Origin: Pirellulales bacterium
Lineage (GTDB): Bacteria > Planctomycetota > Planctomycetia > Pirellulales > Thermoguttaceae
DNA length: 41,869 nucleotides
Direction of reading: 5' to 3'
Assembly: GCA_013360685.1 (NCBI GenBank)
Contig: JABWBD010000011.1
Location: 1 to 41,869, forward strand
Under the pieces are notes generated by a model. The model ran no database searches, was not told the DNA's origin, and saw only the letters and a program-made list of their open reading frames with translations. Positions 1-8,429 of this stretch are shown piece after piece. The translations under genes were made by a program, and so were the position numbers. The stretch's first letter is position 1, and every line of letters begins with the position of its first letter.

Positions 1-412
1 CCTCAAACTCGAACAGGCCGAGCTTGGGGGTCGTCCAGTGAATGCCGTCGCGGCTTTCGGCGTAACTGGTGGCATCCGGCCGCGCGCCATCGCTGTCGTT
101 GGAATAGTACAGACGATAGCGGTCGCCATCCTTCATCACGACCGTAAACCCGGTGGTTGGGCCGGCCCACGGCTGGTTCAATTCCAACGCGATCTCGGCC
201 GGCTTGGGGGAGTGCAGCACCAGCGCCGCCCCCTGGATCGACTCGATCAACCAGTCGTCGACGAACAGCTCGCGGCGGTCCGAGACATCACGGACGGCCG
301 GTTCAGCCGCCAGAGACGTAGCGAACCGAAATTGCCATGCGAGAGCCATCAGGGCCGCTACCGCGACGATGGTCCGCAGCGAGCCGTTCAGCGTGCGTGA
401 TCCCTGTGCCAT
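1..412 (-). CDS. Secreted propeller protein (GH32/GH43-like), N-terminal part only
   Basis: The gene runs off the left edge; only the first 137 codons are present. Reading minus from ATG at 412 gives a Sec signal peptide (hydrophobic stretch about residues 14-34), then motifs RRELFVDDWLIES (near 48), NQPWAGP and SRDGIHWTTPKLGLFEF. The same blocks occur in the gene at 21282-22751 (RRELFVDRYLI, DRPWEGA, SDDGISWNRPNLGLYE), so the two are close paralogues. GGAGGA lies 7-8 nt before the ATG and fixes the start. The family is expected to be a five-bladed beta-propeller acting outside the cytoplasm on a glycan. The substrate cannot be read from the sequence. The missing C-terminus prevents checking for the C-terminal sandwich module found in its paralogues. 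Confidence 0.8.
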   Translation of the reverse strand, partial: MAQGSRTLNGSLRTIVAVAALMALAWQFRFATSLAAEPAVRDVSDRRELFVDDWLIESIQGAALVLHSPKPAEIALELNQPWAGPTTGFTVVMKDGDRYRLYYSNDSDGARPDATSYAESRDGIHWTTPKLGLFEFE

Positions 413-499
413 GGCGAAATCCTCCTGGCGTACAGCGATGTGGAACGTGTGACAACTTCGTACCGGCAGTGGATTGCCAATTCGCCGCGCGCCAGGCAA

Positions 500-624
500 C
501 GCTGTGAAGCATTTTGGTGGCCGACTGGTGAGAATTCGGAGGTTTGCCGGGGCTGGCAAAGTCTCGCGACTTCGGCTGCGATCCTCCTCCCAGCGCGTTC
601 CACGCAGAAAAATGCTTCACAGCG
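500..624. repeat. MITE-like element with 16-bp terminal inverted repeats
   Basis: A perfect 16-bp inverted repeat, CGCTGTGAAGCATTTT at 500-515 and its exact complement at 609-624, bounds a 125-bp segment in the gap between the genes at 412 and 716. No clear target-site duplication is visible next to the ends. The interior has shorter pairings around GGCAAAGTCTCGCGACTTCGG. It has no coding capacity of its own. I see nothing else in 413-499 or 625-715 beyond the leader of the left gene. It could be a MITE or a dispersed REP-like palindrome; copies elsewhere in the genome would decide. Confidence 0.5.
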
Positions 625-715
625 CCGCCCGCCAGGGCTCAAGCGGCGGCGGCTAATCAATCCGTCCCATGCAATCGATCCACTCCGTTTCGGGCAGAGG
701 CCAAAATGGGCCGCC

Positions 716-1141
716 CTACTTCAATTCGAACGCAACGGTGTTGGGGCCTTCCTTGACCGATGCGGTAAGCTCACTCGTGGTCTCGCTGAGATACTTTGGC
801 GGGATCTCGACCTTGGGCGATTCCTTAGCGCCGACCGATTCCGGGGTGGGGGCGGCTCCGGAAAGCGGCTGGATGGCAACCTTGTAATCCCCTGCCGGAA
901 CCGGCGTTTCCAGACGGAATTCACCGCCGGCACCTATCGGGCCTGTGGCGGCTGGCACGCCAGGTTTGCTGAAGAATACCACGGTGCCCTCGCCCAGAGG
1001 CTGACCGGCCATGGTGACTTTACCGGTCACCTCGCCCGTCGGCACCCGCGGCTCACACCCGCAGATGCCGACAGCCAAAAGGCAGCACAGCAACGAAACG
1101 GCGCCGTAACTTCGTACGGATCGAGTTCCAAAGCAATTCAA
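716..1141 (-). CDS. Carboxypeptidase-regulatory-like lipoprotein
   Basis: A 141-residue small lipoprotein. A signal peptide ends in the lipobox-like ICGC, with the lipid-modified cysteine at about residue 29. The rest is one Ig-like/carboxypeptidase-regulatory fold: GEVTGKVTMAGQPLGEGTV, a central FRLETPVPAGDYKVAI and a C-terminal beta-rich tail. The start is TTG at 1141, supported by GAGGAG 8-9 nt upstream; no ATG is available in frame at this point. It lies 131 bp downstream of, and in line with, the DUF1559 gene at 1273-2250, a pairing common in Planctomycetes. The role is unknown; envelope-associated function is inferred from the lipobox. Confidence 0.85.
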   Translation of the reverse strand: MNCFGTRSVRSYGAVSLLCCLLAVGICGCEPRVPTGEVTGKVTMAGQPLGEGTVVFFSKPGVPAATGPIGAGGEFRLETPVPAGDYKVAIQPLSGAAPTPESVGAKESPKVEIPPKYLSETTSELTASVKEGPNTVAFELK

Positions 1142-1272
1142 GTGAGTTTCTCCTCGTTCAAGATAGGCCCCGTTTCGTTATTTCGCGATGGCTCGCTAGA
1201 GGGTGGGCGGCATCGCCATTCGCATGAGTTCCTCGCGGCGAGAATTGCGGGATACCATCGGTGCGAATCGCC

Positions 1273-2250
1273 TTACCACGGTCCGACGACCTGGTTGTCG
1301 TCCTTCGCGCCCAATCGCAACAAAGTGCTCATGTCCATGGTTTCCGATAAGAAGTGAACGGAACCATCCACCAGCAGCCCCTGCGCTCCTCCCGGATGGA
1401 ACGAGTTCAAGATGGTGTTGCTGTTGTAGGTTTCAGAAGCGCCTCCTAGCAGGATGCTCGTATTGATCGCATAGCGGATCGCTGTCGTTCCGGCGCCCCA
1501 GTAATCCCCGCCGTCATTCGGCGCCGCCATCGCCGCCGGGCGAAGCGGACTGGTAAATCCGGTCCAACCGCCATAGTAACTCGCGCGGATGTCGTAGGTG
1601 CCGACCACGCCGGACTGCTCGCCCACGATCAGGGTATTGGAGGTCCCGTCCCTCACGTCGCGCATCTTCACCCAGCCGTTCGGGAAGAGCATGCCGTTTT
1701 CGCACCAATAGTTGCCGCCGTAGCGCGACGTCAGGACGCAAATGTTCGTTCGTCCGCCCGGGTCGGGGACGGCGCCGCCGATCCCGACGTAGTCGATCAA
1801 TTGCCCTAGCTGGGTGTTGTTGTAAGTCCGGGTAGTGTTCGCGGCGTTCTTTGGATTGGGGTTCGACGGGCAACTGTATCCGTCAATCGCCAGACCGGCC
1901 AGAACGGCATTCTTGCCGGTGTATGTGCCCGAAATGAACCCCGCGGTGCTTTGGTAACTGATGTCGAGCTGATCGTAGAGGGCGGTCTGCTCGAGGTAGG
2001 GCAGGATGACCACCCGCCAATTGGGAGCCTGCAACGGCCAGCGAGTGCCGTGTGGAAACGTTTGGTAGGTGTCGTGGTAATTCTGCAGTGCCAAGCCGAT
2101 CTGCTTGAGATGGTTGGTACACTGCGTTCGCCTGGCTGCCTCGCGAGCGGCCTGGACGGCCGGCAGCAGCAAGGCGATCAAGATGCCGATGATGGCAATT
2201 ACGACCAGAAGCTCGACCAGGGTAAACCCAACCCGATGGCGCGTGTTCAT
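1273..2250 (-). CDS. DUF1559 pseudopilin-like protein
   Basis: A 325-residue protein that begins with a type IV prepilin-like leader: a short basic region, then GFTLVELLVVIAIIGILI with Glu five residues after the Gly, followed by the LLPAVQAAREAARR helix. The body is DUF1559, and the C-terminal H-X9-DG signature is present as HPGGAQGLLVDG. Cysteines at CPSNP and elsewhere are typical. The ATG at 2250 has AGGAG about 10 nt upstream. The gene heads a probable two-gene unit with the lipoprotein at 716-1141. Such proteins occur in many copies per planctomycete genome; they are probably processed by a prepilin peptidase and placed at the envelope. Their function is not established. No pilus or type II secretion genes are nearby. 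Confidence 0.92.
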   Translation of the reverse strand: MNTRHRVGFTLVELLVVIAIIGILIALLLPAVQAAREAARRTQCTNHLKQIGLALQNYHDTYQTFPHGTRWPLQAPNWRVVILPYLEQTALYDQLDISYQSTAGFISGTYTGKNAVLAGLAIDGYSCPSNPNPKNAANTTRTYNNTQLGQLIDYVGIGGAVPDPGGRTNICVLTSRYGGNYWCENGMLFPNGWVKMRDVRDGTSNTLIVGEQSGVVGTYDIRASYYGGWTGFTSPLRPAAMAAPNDGGDYWGAGTTAIRYAINTSILLGGASETYNSNTILNSFHPGGAQGLLVDGSVHFLSETMDMSTLLRLGAKDDNQVVGPW

Positions 2251-2943
2251 ATAGAGACACTCCTGAGAAAATTGAAAAAAACCACTGCTCTGTCACGGTT
2301 ACGATTTGGGACGCCACTCCTGGCTTGTCCGGCAGCGCCTTACACTTGGGGCATTGGCGATCCCGTAGCGCAAACCTAATGGTAAGCGCCGGTTTCATGT
2401 CTGCCTACGGGAGGGGCGCAATTCAGTTCGTACAACTTGAAAAACAAGGTGCGATTCCCGAGATACGCACCTTTTGTCATGGCCACTGGGACTCCACGAC
2501 GGTGACCTGACAAGCTGAGTTTCGTTGCGGGACGGAGTCGTGTCAACCCCCCCAGAGAAATTGCCGAGAAATCCGAGCTAGTGCGCATTAACAAATCCCG
2601 GCTCTGCGGTGATTCCCTGCCAGCCCGTGAACGGCTACCAAAAGGCCGGCCGCCATGATTTTTCGTGCCGGAGCGATAACGAGTATGCTCCGGCCGTCGC
2701 GGACGTGCAAGCTGCAACCGGGGGTTCTGCCGGCGCGCAGCTTTTCAACCGCTTGACTTCCCATCGCAGCGCACTCAGACTCACGACTGTCGAGCGACCG
2801 GCAAGAAGGGAATTACCGCGTAGACCAGTCTCTCCGAGACGGGGAGCGAGTCTCGGAGAGACTCGCCTGCGTATCCGTGGAAAATGCGGCTGGAACGCGG
2901 CCGGCGAAAAACCGCGTAGACCATTGCCCGGAAGGAGACCACC
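2251..2943. other. Intergenic region between divergent genes
   Basis: A 693-bp gap between the DUF1559 gene (minus) and the DHDPS-like gene (plus). Short open frames here have arginine-rich, low-complexity translations and no start signal or domain, so I do not call a gene. It should carry both promoters, but I found no convincing -35/-10 pair. The distal part holds the hairpin and direct repeats listed separately at 2815-2923. Confidence 0.6.
2815..2923. repeat. Hairpin framed by 13-bp direct repeats
   Basis: A 14-bp perfect stem (2827-2840 with 2850-2863, core GTCTCTCCGAGAC) with a 9-nt loop is flanked by two copies of ACCGCGTAGACCA, at 2815-2827 and 2911-2923. The second direct repeat ends 20 nt before the ATG of the DHDPS-like gene, just ahead of its AAGGAG ribosome-binding site, so the structure would be in the leader if transcription starts upstream. 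It may be a dispersed repeat that inserted and duplicated its target, or a regulatory leader element. Confidence 0.5.
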
Positions 2944-4026
2944 ATGAAATGGGATAAATCGTCCGTCTCTCGAAGCGGTCCAGGACCATCTCGCCGCGAG
3001 TTCCTCACGGCCTCCGCGGCCGCCACCGGGGCCGCAATCGCGTCGGGGCTGGCGGGCGACAGCCAGGCAAACGCCGCCACGAAGCCTCCCGCGAAGTCCA
3101 ATCGGTCGGCCGGCCCTCACGCGGAATTCCGCGCGGCGTTGGGCGGCCCCTGGCCCTCGTTCCATACGCCGTTCACGCGCCACGGTGAGATCGACTTCGA
3201 AGCGGTGCGGCGTATGGTCGATTTTCTGATCGAAGAGGCCAAGGCAAAGGCCGTCGTCCTCACCTGGGGCGACAGCCTTTGTTCGCTCTTGACGGATGAC
3301 GAAGTCGCTGAACTGACCCAGGCGATCTGCCGCCACGTGAAGAAGCGTGCGCTGGTCGTCGCCGCCGACCGGCAGTGGTGGACCGGCAAGGAAGTGGCGT
3401 TTGCCAGGTACTGCGTCGAAGTCGGAGCCGACATGCTCATGGTCCTTCCGCCCGACTGGGCCGCCTCGACCACGCTCGACACGCTCGTGGCCCACTACGC
3501 CGCCGTCGCCGAACACATTCCCGTGATGCTCGTGACCAATTACCTGGTCAAACGCGGCGACCAGTTCGGCCTGGACCTGGCAAAGCGGCTCGTCAAGGAG
3601 GTGCCCGGCGTCGTAGCCGTCAAGGATGATGTCTGCGGTGAGTTCATCCGCAGGCTCTGCCTTGAGGTCGGCGACCGTTGGGTCCTCTCGGCGGGCGGCC
3701 AGAAACAGAACCACATGAACATGGTTCCTTACGGCGTCGACGGGTATCTGTCCACGTTCATTTCGTTCAAGCCTGCAATCGCCTGGCAGTACTGGCGGGC
3801 CATCGAGGAAGGCGACCTGGACGCCGCGACGGCGGTGATCCGCGACTACGACATGCCGCTGTTTGACTACCTCCTCGGCGTTGAGGGGAGTTTTGACGCC
3901 GCAGTTCACGGCATCCTGGAACTGACCGGCCAGGCCGGCCGTTGGCGCCGCGCGCCGTACTACTCGTTGAGCGACCCGCAAATGGAGCAGTTGAAGGAAT
4001 TCTTGACGAAGCGGCGGATGTTGTAG
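2944..4026 (+). CDS. Tat-exported DHDPS/N-acetylneuraminate lyase family protein
   Basis: 360 residues. The N-terminus is a twin-arginine signal (SRREFLT at 16-22, then an alanine-rich hydrophobic stretch to about 46), followed by a complete DapA/NanA-type TIM barrel from about 68: TPFTRHGEIDF, LTDDE, GADMLMVLPP and VVAVKDD with the Schiff-base lysine at 227. The GTTGE motif is changed to TWGDS (107-111). The usual YNxP tyrosine position reads TNYL (198-201), so the proton-relay tyrosine is absent or displaced by two positions. Export of a class I aldolase is unusual. AAGGAG stands 6-7 nt before the ATG. Its 3' end lies 4 bp from a convergent sialidase-like gene. A lyase or hydratase role on a keto-acid sugar is inferred; the missing tyrosine means a different reaction or loss of activity is possible. 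Confidence 0.8.
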   Translation: MKWDKSSVSRSGPGPSRREFLTASAAATGAAIASGLAGDSQANAATKPPAKSNRSAGPHAEFRAALGGPWPSFHTPFTRHGEIDFEAVRRMVDFLIEEAKAKAVVLTWGDSLCSLLTDDEVAELTQAICRHVKKRALVVAADRQWWTGKEVAFARYCVEVGADMLMVLPPDWAASTTLDTLVAHYAAVAEHIPVMLVTNYLVKRGDQFGLDLAKRLVKEVPGVVAVKDDVCGEFIRRLCLEVGDRWVLSAGGQKQNHMNMVPYGVDGYLSTFISFKPAIAWQYWRAIEEGDLDAATAVIRDYDMPLFDYLLGVEGSFDAAVHGILELTGQAGRWRRAPYYSLSDPQMEQLKEFLTKRRML

Positions 4027-4030
4027 TTCT

Positions 4031-5740
4031 TCACCGCACCTCCGCTTCCACCGATTCGACGAGGAAGCCGGCCGGATCTCTCGCCGGCGCAGTGCTCCTC
4101 AGCCGCAGGTACGAGAGGCCGAAAGCGTTGCTGTCCGCCGTGGTCAATGTGCCGGCCTGCCGGTCGTCGACCTGAACGCGGCATTGCCCCTGGTCGAGAT
4201 CCCAGGCCATCGAAAGGGTGTGCCAGCGATTCGGCTCGAGTCGCACACCCTCCTCCAGGCGGCCGGAAGCAGGGATGGGCAGCGTGAAGACCGACTGTTT
4301 TTCGCCGATGGCGTCGGTTGGCTGGATGAAACGGTCGGCAATCGCTACCGATCCGCCGCCAAAGCCGGTCGCTAGAGACAGTCTCACGGCAAGCTTGCCT
4401 CGGCGGCCAAGCGGGAAGTTCCACACGGCCCCGTCGCCGTCTTTGTCGTCGGGACGCCGCACGTGGAGTGCCCTGGCTCCAGGCTTGGCAGGATGGTCGA
4501 CCAGGCAAGGCCCTTGCACCCGATCGCGCCACCAGTAGACGGCCGGGCCAAATGCTTTGAACACGCACCAGCCCTCGAGTCCCCCTGAGAAATCATCCCG
4601 GGCGTGCGTTTCCTCCAGCCAGTTCGGATCCACGAGCAGGCATTTTCGCCGGCCCTGGCCCTGGCCGGTCACCAGCACGATCTTGCCGTCCTTCGCGGCC
4701 GCCGCGTAGGGATAGGCGACACCGCGATCGCCCGTCTTGGGCGGCGACTCGTTCCGCAGCGGATCGCGGTAGACCTCGCGGAAACCTTGCCAGGTGCGGC
4801 CCTGGTCGCGGGAGATCGCGGCGTGCAGCGCATCACGGTTCGTGTAGACACCGGCCCCGTCGATCCGCGACGTGTTTTCGCAGTTGTTCCAGAAGAGGAC
4901 GATGCGGTTGTCCGGCAGCCGCACCAGCGAAGCGGGCGAATCGGAGGAGTGGAAGCGGCTCGGCACCGGCTCGGACCACTCCGACCCGTTGGTCGAGAAC
5001 GATTCGTACAGCCGGCCGGTCTGCGTGCGAATGAGCATCCAGACACGCCCCTTTGCCAACTCAAGAATGCTCGGCTCCACCGCGCCGTAGTTGGCGCCGT
5101 TGTAGTTCTCATAGCAGGGCGCCGTGAGTCTCGCCGGCGAGAGCTTCCACGTAGCGCCCTGGTCGTCGCTGGTGACCACCGTGGTGATGTTGCAGCCGGT
5201 GGGCGGAGCTTCGGCCGCCCCGGCCACCCAATACGCGAAAGGCAGGACGATCCGGTCGCCTTGCAATTCCGTCATGCCGTTGATGGAACCGACATAGCCC
5301 TCGAAGATCCGTTGCGGCTTGCTCCACCTCGTCTGCGACTGGAACGAGCATGCCTGCCAGATATCGATAAGATAATCCACGGCCGGAGCCTTTCGGCCCC
5401 CCCGGGCCACCATCCAGAAGAGCTGCAACTCGCCGTCGCGGGTCCGCAAGGCGAGCGGCGCTTCGAAGTTGGCCGGCACCGTCAGGCCCAGCGGCTTTTC
5501 CGACCACGTCCGGCCGTTGTCCTCGGTCCGCTTGCGAATGATCTCGGCGACGCCCTCGGCAGGGCGCGAGTAGACCAAATCGACCGCTCCATCGGGGCCG
5601 CTTACGGGAAATGGGGCATCGGCCGCGCCCAAGACGAGCGGTGGCTCCGCGCCCGCCGCCGGGGAAAGGCCGGCGACGGCACAGCAAGCAAGAAGTGGGA
5701 CAAACCACGGGACCGCGACAAGAAGCGATGGTTTCAGCAT
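4031..5740 (-). CDS. Secreted sialidase-like BNR protein with C-terminal lectin-like domain
   Basis: 569 residues with a Sec signal (about 1-31). A six-bladed sialidase-type propeller follows, with Asp boxes TEDNGRTW (72-79), SDDQGATW (191-198), a degenerate STNGSEW (249-255) and SRDQGRTW (310-317). VEPSILELAKGRVWMLIR places Glu222 and Arg238 at the positions of the GH33 glutamate and second arginine, and YPYAAAAKDG offers Tyr344 as nucleophile. The YRIP motif of true GH33 enzymes is missing. From about 382 there is a second domain, roughly 185 residues and beta-rich, resembling a Con A-like sandwich (DDFSGGLEGW, RWHTLSMAWD). GGGAG precedes the ATG by 7 nt. It is a candidate exo-glycosidase; the substrate need not be sialic acid. 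Confidence 0.82.
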   Translation of the reverse strand: MLKPSLLVAVPWFVPLLACCAVAGLSPAAGAEPPLVLGAADAPFPVSGPDGAVDLVYSRPAEGVAEIIRKRTEDNGRTWSEKPLGLTVPANFEAPLALRTRDGELQLFWMVARGGRKAPAVDYLIDIWQACSFQSQTRWSKPQRIFEGYVGSINGMTELQGDRIVLPFAYWVAGAAEAPPTGCNITTVVTSDDQGATWKLSPARLTAPCYENYNGANYGAVEPSILELAKGRVWMLIRTQTGRLYESFSTNGSEWSEPVPSRFHSSDSPASLVRLPDNRIVLFWNNCENTSRIDGAGVYTNRDALHAAISRDQGRTWQGFREVYRDPLRNESPPKTGDRGVAYPYAAAAKDGKIVLVTGQGQGRRKCLLVDPNWLEETHARDDFSGGLEGWCVFKAFGPAVYWWRDRVQGPCLVDHPAKPGARALHVRRPDDKDGDGAVWNFPLGRRGKLAVRLSLATGFGGGSVAIADRFIQPTDAIGEKQSVFTLPIPASGRLEEGVRLEPNRWHTLSMAWDLDQGQCRVQVDDRQAGTLTTADSNAFGLSYLRLRSTAPARDPAGFLVESVEAEVR

Positions 5741-6060
5741 GTTGATCTCCCAGTGGCACGGTGTTGCGGCAAACGGGAAACAGGCGATCTATTCTGCCTT
5801 GAACGCGAGCCTTGCCGCAAGCCTGCCAGTCGGTTTTCGGCCGCTTGAGGCTCCTCCCGGGCGGTTCCTCGCCGGGAAGAAGTGCCCTTGGGTACCGCCT
5901 TGACATGCGCCGCGCGGCGAGTTTAGATGGGGCTTGGTGATCCGGGAGAGTCGGGCCGTAGGAGAGAAGCCGGAAGATTAAGAATTAAGATTGGGCCTGA
6001 GATCAAGAAGACGCGCACCTCGCGCAAATTCTGATCCTTTGCAGCGCAGGGGAACCGGTT
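5741..6060. other. Intergenic region between divergent genes
   Basis: A 320-bp gap between the genes starting at 5740 (minus) and 6061 (plus). Only a candidate promoter for the plus gene (5900-5928) stands out. No supported gene or strong hairpin was seen. Confidence 0.5.
5900..5928 (+). promoter_or_regulatory. Candidate sigma70-type promoter for the gene at 6061
   Basis: A perfect TTGACA (5900-5905) is followed after 17 nt by TTAGAT (5923-5928), a weak -10. It would give a leader of about 125 nt. The -35 match and spacing are good and the -10 is poor, so this is tentative. Confidence 0.3.
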
Positions 6061-8226
6061 ATGTTGCGATCTGCCGTGATGATGATGTGCAATGCCGCGT
6101 TCTGGTGGATGACCTCCATCGGCGGTGCCCAGGAGACGGGGCTCTTGTTGTCTTTCAGCTTTGACGAGGGCCGCGAAGCGAAAGAACTGACCGATGGCAG
6201 CCGCATCCGGGATCTCTCAGGGCGAGGCCATGACGGCGTCATCCGTGGCGAGCCGGCCTGGATCTCGGGGAAGTTCGGCTTCGGGATCCGGCTGACGGAG
6301 GGAGATTACATCGAAATCGCCGCGAGCCCCGATTTCGACGACATGACGGCACTCTCGGTAGACGGCTGGTTCTGGCCGGAGGATGTTCAGACCGATCTCC
6401 AGATCCTGGCGAGCAAGTGGGACCATCCCGACGCCAGAAGTTTCATCCTCTACGGCAAACCCGACGGCATTGTGGAATGGGGCGTCGGTTGGACGAAGCA
6501 GGATTACCTGATTCTCCGCGACGTCTGCCCCTTTGCCGCCGATCAATGGCAGCACATCGCCGCGACTTGGGAAGGCGCGTCCGGGGCGCTTCGCCTTTAC
6601 CGCGGCGGCAAACTCGTTCAGGAAGCCAAAACCCCTTCGCAAATCCAACTCGTCAACTCATCCGTCCCACTTCTGATCGGTGCCCAGAATGCAGATCCCG
6701 GCGCAATGCACGCGTTTGCCGGCGCGATAGGCCGGGTCCGGCTTTGGAAACGGGCCCTGAGCGCCGAGGAGATCCAAACGACGTTCGATCGGGAAAAAGA
6801 CCTGTTCAGCGGGCCGCTGTCCGTGCGGCAAGCCGTCCGCCCGGAGGCCGCCGCGCCCGTGCATGTCGGCAGCGACAAGCACCTGTTCCTCGACGACCAT
6901 CTGATCGATTCGGCCAATGGTGCAGCGCTCACGACGAACCGCCCGGAACTGACGGGCGAAATCAGCCTTGTCGCCGAGAAGCCGTGGGAAATGGGGACCG
7001 TCCATCCGTTCGGCGATTCGGTGCTCCAGGAAGACGACGGCTCCTGCCGGATGTACTATCCTTCCTACGACAAAAAAGGACGCCTGTGGTTCTGCATGGC
7101 GACTTCCCGGGACGGGATCCGATGGGAGAGACCGGAGTTGGACATCGTGCCCTACGAGGGCATTCCGAAAACCAACATTCTCTATCCCGACGCCTCGTGC
7201 CCCAAAATGGCCTATTTCTTCGGCACCTGCGTCTTCAAAGACACGCGTCCAGGCTGCCCGCCCGACCAACGCTACAAGATGATCAACGGCGACGCGGAAA
7301 CCTGGGTATTCGGCTCGCCCGACGGGCTCCGTTTCAGGCCGCTGTTCGACCGCCCATCGTTCCGGCCTTCCGACACGAACAACATCCTCTTCTTCGACGA
7401 TCGGATCGGCCAGTATGTGGCTTATATGCGGGTCTATTCGCCTTGGCGGAAAGTGGTGCGCTGCGTGACGAGCGACCTGGCGAACTTCGGACGCCAGCGC
7501 GTGGTGTTCGGCTACGACCAGGAAGACCTGGCAAAGGTCGATAAGAGCCGCTTCGTGCGGATGGACTTCTACAACAGCTCCGCGATCCGTTATCCCTATG
7601 CGGCCGACGCATATCTGATGTTTCCCTCGGCTTACTACCATTTCCCGGATCCGCCGGTCGGCAAGTTCGCCAATGACGGCATTACCGACATCCAACTGGC
7701 CGCCAGCCGCGACGGGATCCGATGGACTCGCATCAGCCGGGAACCCTGGATCCCGCTCCAAGAAGGGCAGAACGGCCTCTACATGGCGTCGGGCATGATT
7801 CGCCGCGGCGACCGGCTTTTCCTCTACTATGGTGTCTACCATCCGACGCACGGCGCGGGAATCGATCCTCGCGACTACATCACCCGCGCGGTGCTGCGTC
7901 TGGACGGATTCGTCTCCCTCGACGCCCCCTCCCAGGCCACCGTGACGACCGTGCCCCTGGTGTTCAGCGGCAGCCATCTGGAGTTGAACGTCGTGGCGGA
8001 GAAGGCACGCGTTGCCCTCCTGGACGAGAACCGCCAGGCGATCGAAGGTTATGGTTTGGACGATTGCGACCCGATCACCGGAGACCACATCGCGAAAACG
8101 GTCACCTGGCACGGCGGAGGGGATCTTAGCCGGTTGCGAGGTAGAAACGTCCGACTCCAGTTCGAGATCTCGAAAGGGAAACTGTTTGCCTTCCAGTTTG
8201 CGCGCGAAGTTGCTGTTCAAGAATGA
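6061..8226 (+). CDS. Secreted LamG-propeller protein (GH32/GH43-like)
   Basis: 721 residues in three parts. After a short signal-like N-terminus comes a LamG/Con A-like jelly roll (about 25-245; FSFDEGREAK, DLSGRGHDGVI, WQHIAATWEG, GRVRLWKRALSAEEI). Next is a five-bladed propeller (about 270-625) opening with LFLDDHLIDS and containing SRDGIRWERPELD and SRDGIRWTRI. Last is a C-terminal sandwich (about 640-720; SGSHLELNVVAEKARVALLD, DDCDPITGD, VRLQFEI). The propeller and C-terminal module are shared with the genes at 18970 and 21282. AGGGG lies about 9 nt before the ATG. It is expected to be exported, to bind a polysaccharide through LamG and possibly to hydrolyse it. I could not assign catalytic residues with confidence. 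Confidence 0.8.
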   Translation: MLRSAVMMMCNAAFWWMTSIGGAQETGLLLSFSFDEGREAKELTDGSRIRDLSGRGHDGVIRGEPAWISGKFGFGIRLTEGDYIEIAASPDFDDMTALSVDGWFWPEDVQTDLQILASKWDHPDARSFILYGKPDGIVEWGVGWTKQDYLILRDVCPFAADQWQHIAATWEGASGALRLYRGGKLVQEAKTPSQIQLVNSSVPLLIGAQNADPGAMHAFAGAIGRVRLWKRALSAEEIQTTFDREKDLFSGPLSVRQAVRPEAAAPVHVGSDKHLFLDDHLIDSANGAALTTNRPELTGEISLVAEKPWEMGTVHPFGDSVLQEDDGSCRMYYPSYDKKGRLWFCMATSRDGIRWERPELDIVPYEGIPKTNILYPDASCPKMAYFFGTCVFKDTRPGCPPDQRYKMINGDAETWVFGSPDGLRFRPLFDRPSFRPSDTNNILFFDDRIGQYVAYMRVYSPWRKVVRCVTSDLANFGRQRVVFGYDQEDLAKVDKSRFVRMDFYNSSAIRYPYAADAYLMFPSAYYHFPDPPVGKFANDGITDIQLAASRDGIRWTRISREPWIPLQEGQNGLYMASGMIRRGDRLFLYYGVYHPTHGAGIDPRDYITRAVLRLDGFVSLDAPSQATVTTVPLVFSGSHLELNVVAEKARVALLDENRQAIEGYGLDDCDPITGDHIAKTVTWHGGGDLSRLRGRNVRLQFEISKGKLFAFQFAREVAVQE

Positions 8227-8429
8227 CTTGGCCGTTTGTCCGAGGCTGGGAGCATAGAACGGCGAACCGGCAGTGATCAGCAGGCGACTTTCTCATTCTA
8301 ACTCCGAACTCCTAACTCCTTGCCCCCAGCCCCCAAAACAAGCGGGATGTTTGACCGCACCTCGCCGGCGGATTAGACTCTGACGTGGAATGTGAAATCT
8401 GAAACATCACCCAACTTGGAGACCTGACC

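Noticed and set aside
440-1357. Plus-strand open frame of 305 codons
   Set aside because: It lies opposite the lipoprotein and DUF1559 genes, has no domain or start signal, and is arginine-rich like other antisense shadows in this GC-rich DNA.
2376-2717. Minus-strand open frame of 113 codons in the 2251-2943 gap
   Set aside because: Basic, low-complexity translation with no domain and no supported start; treated as non-coding.
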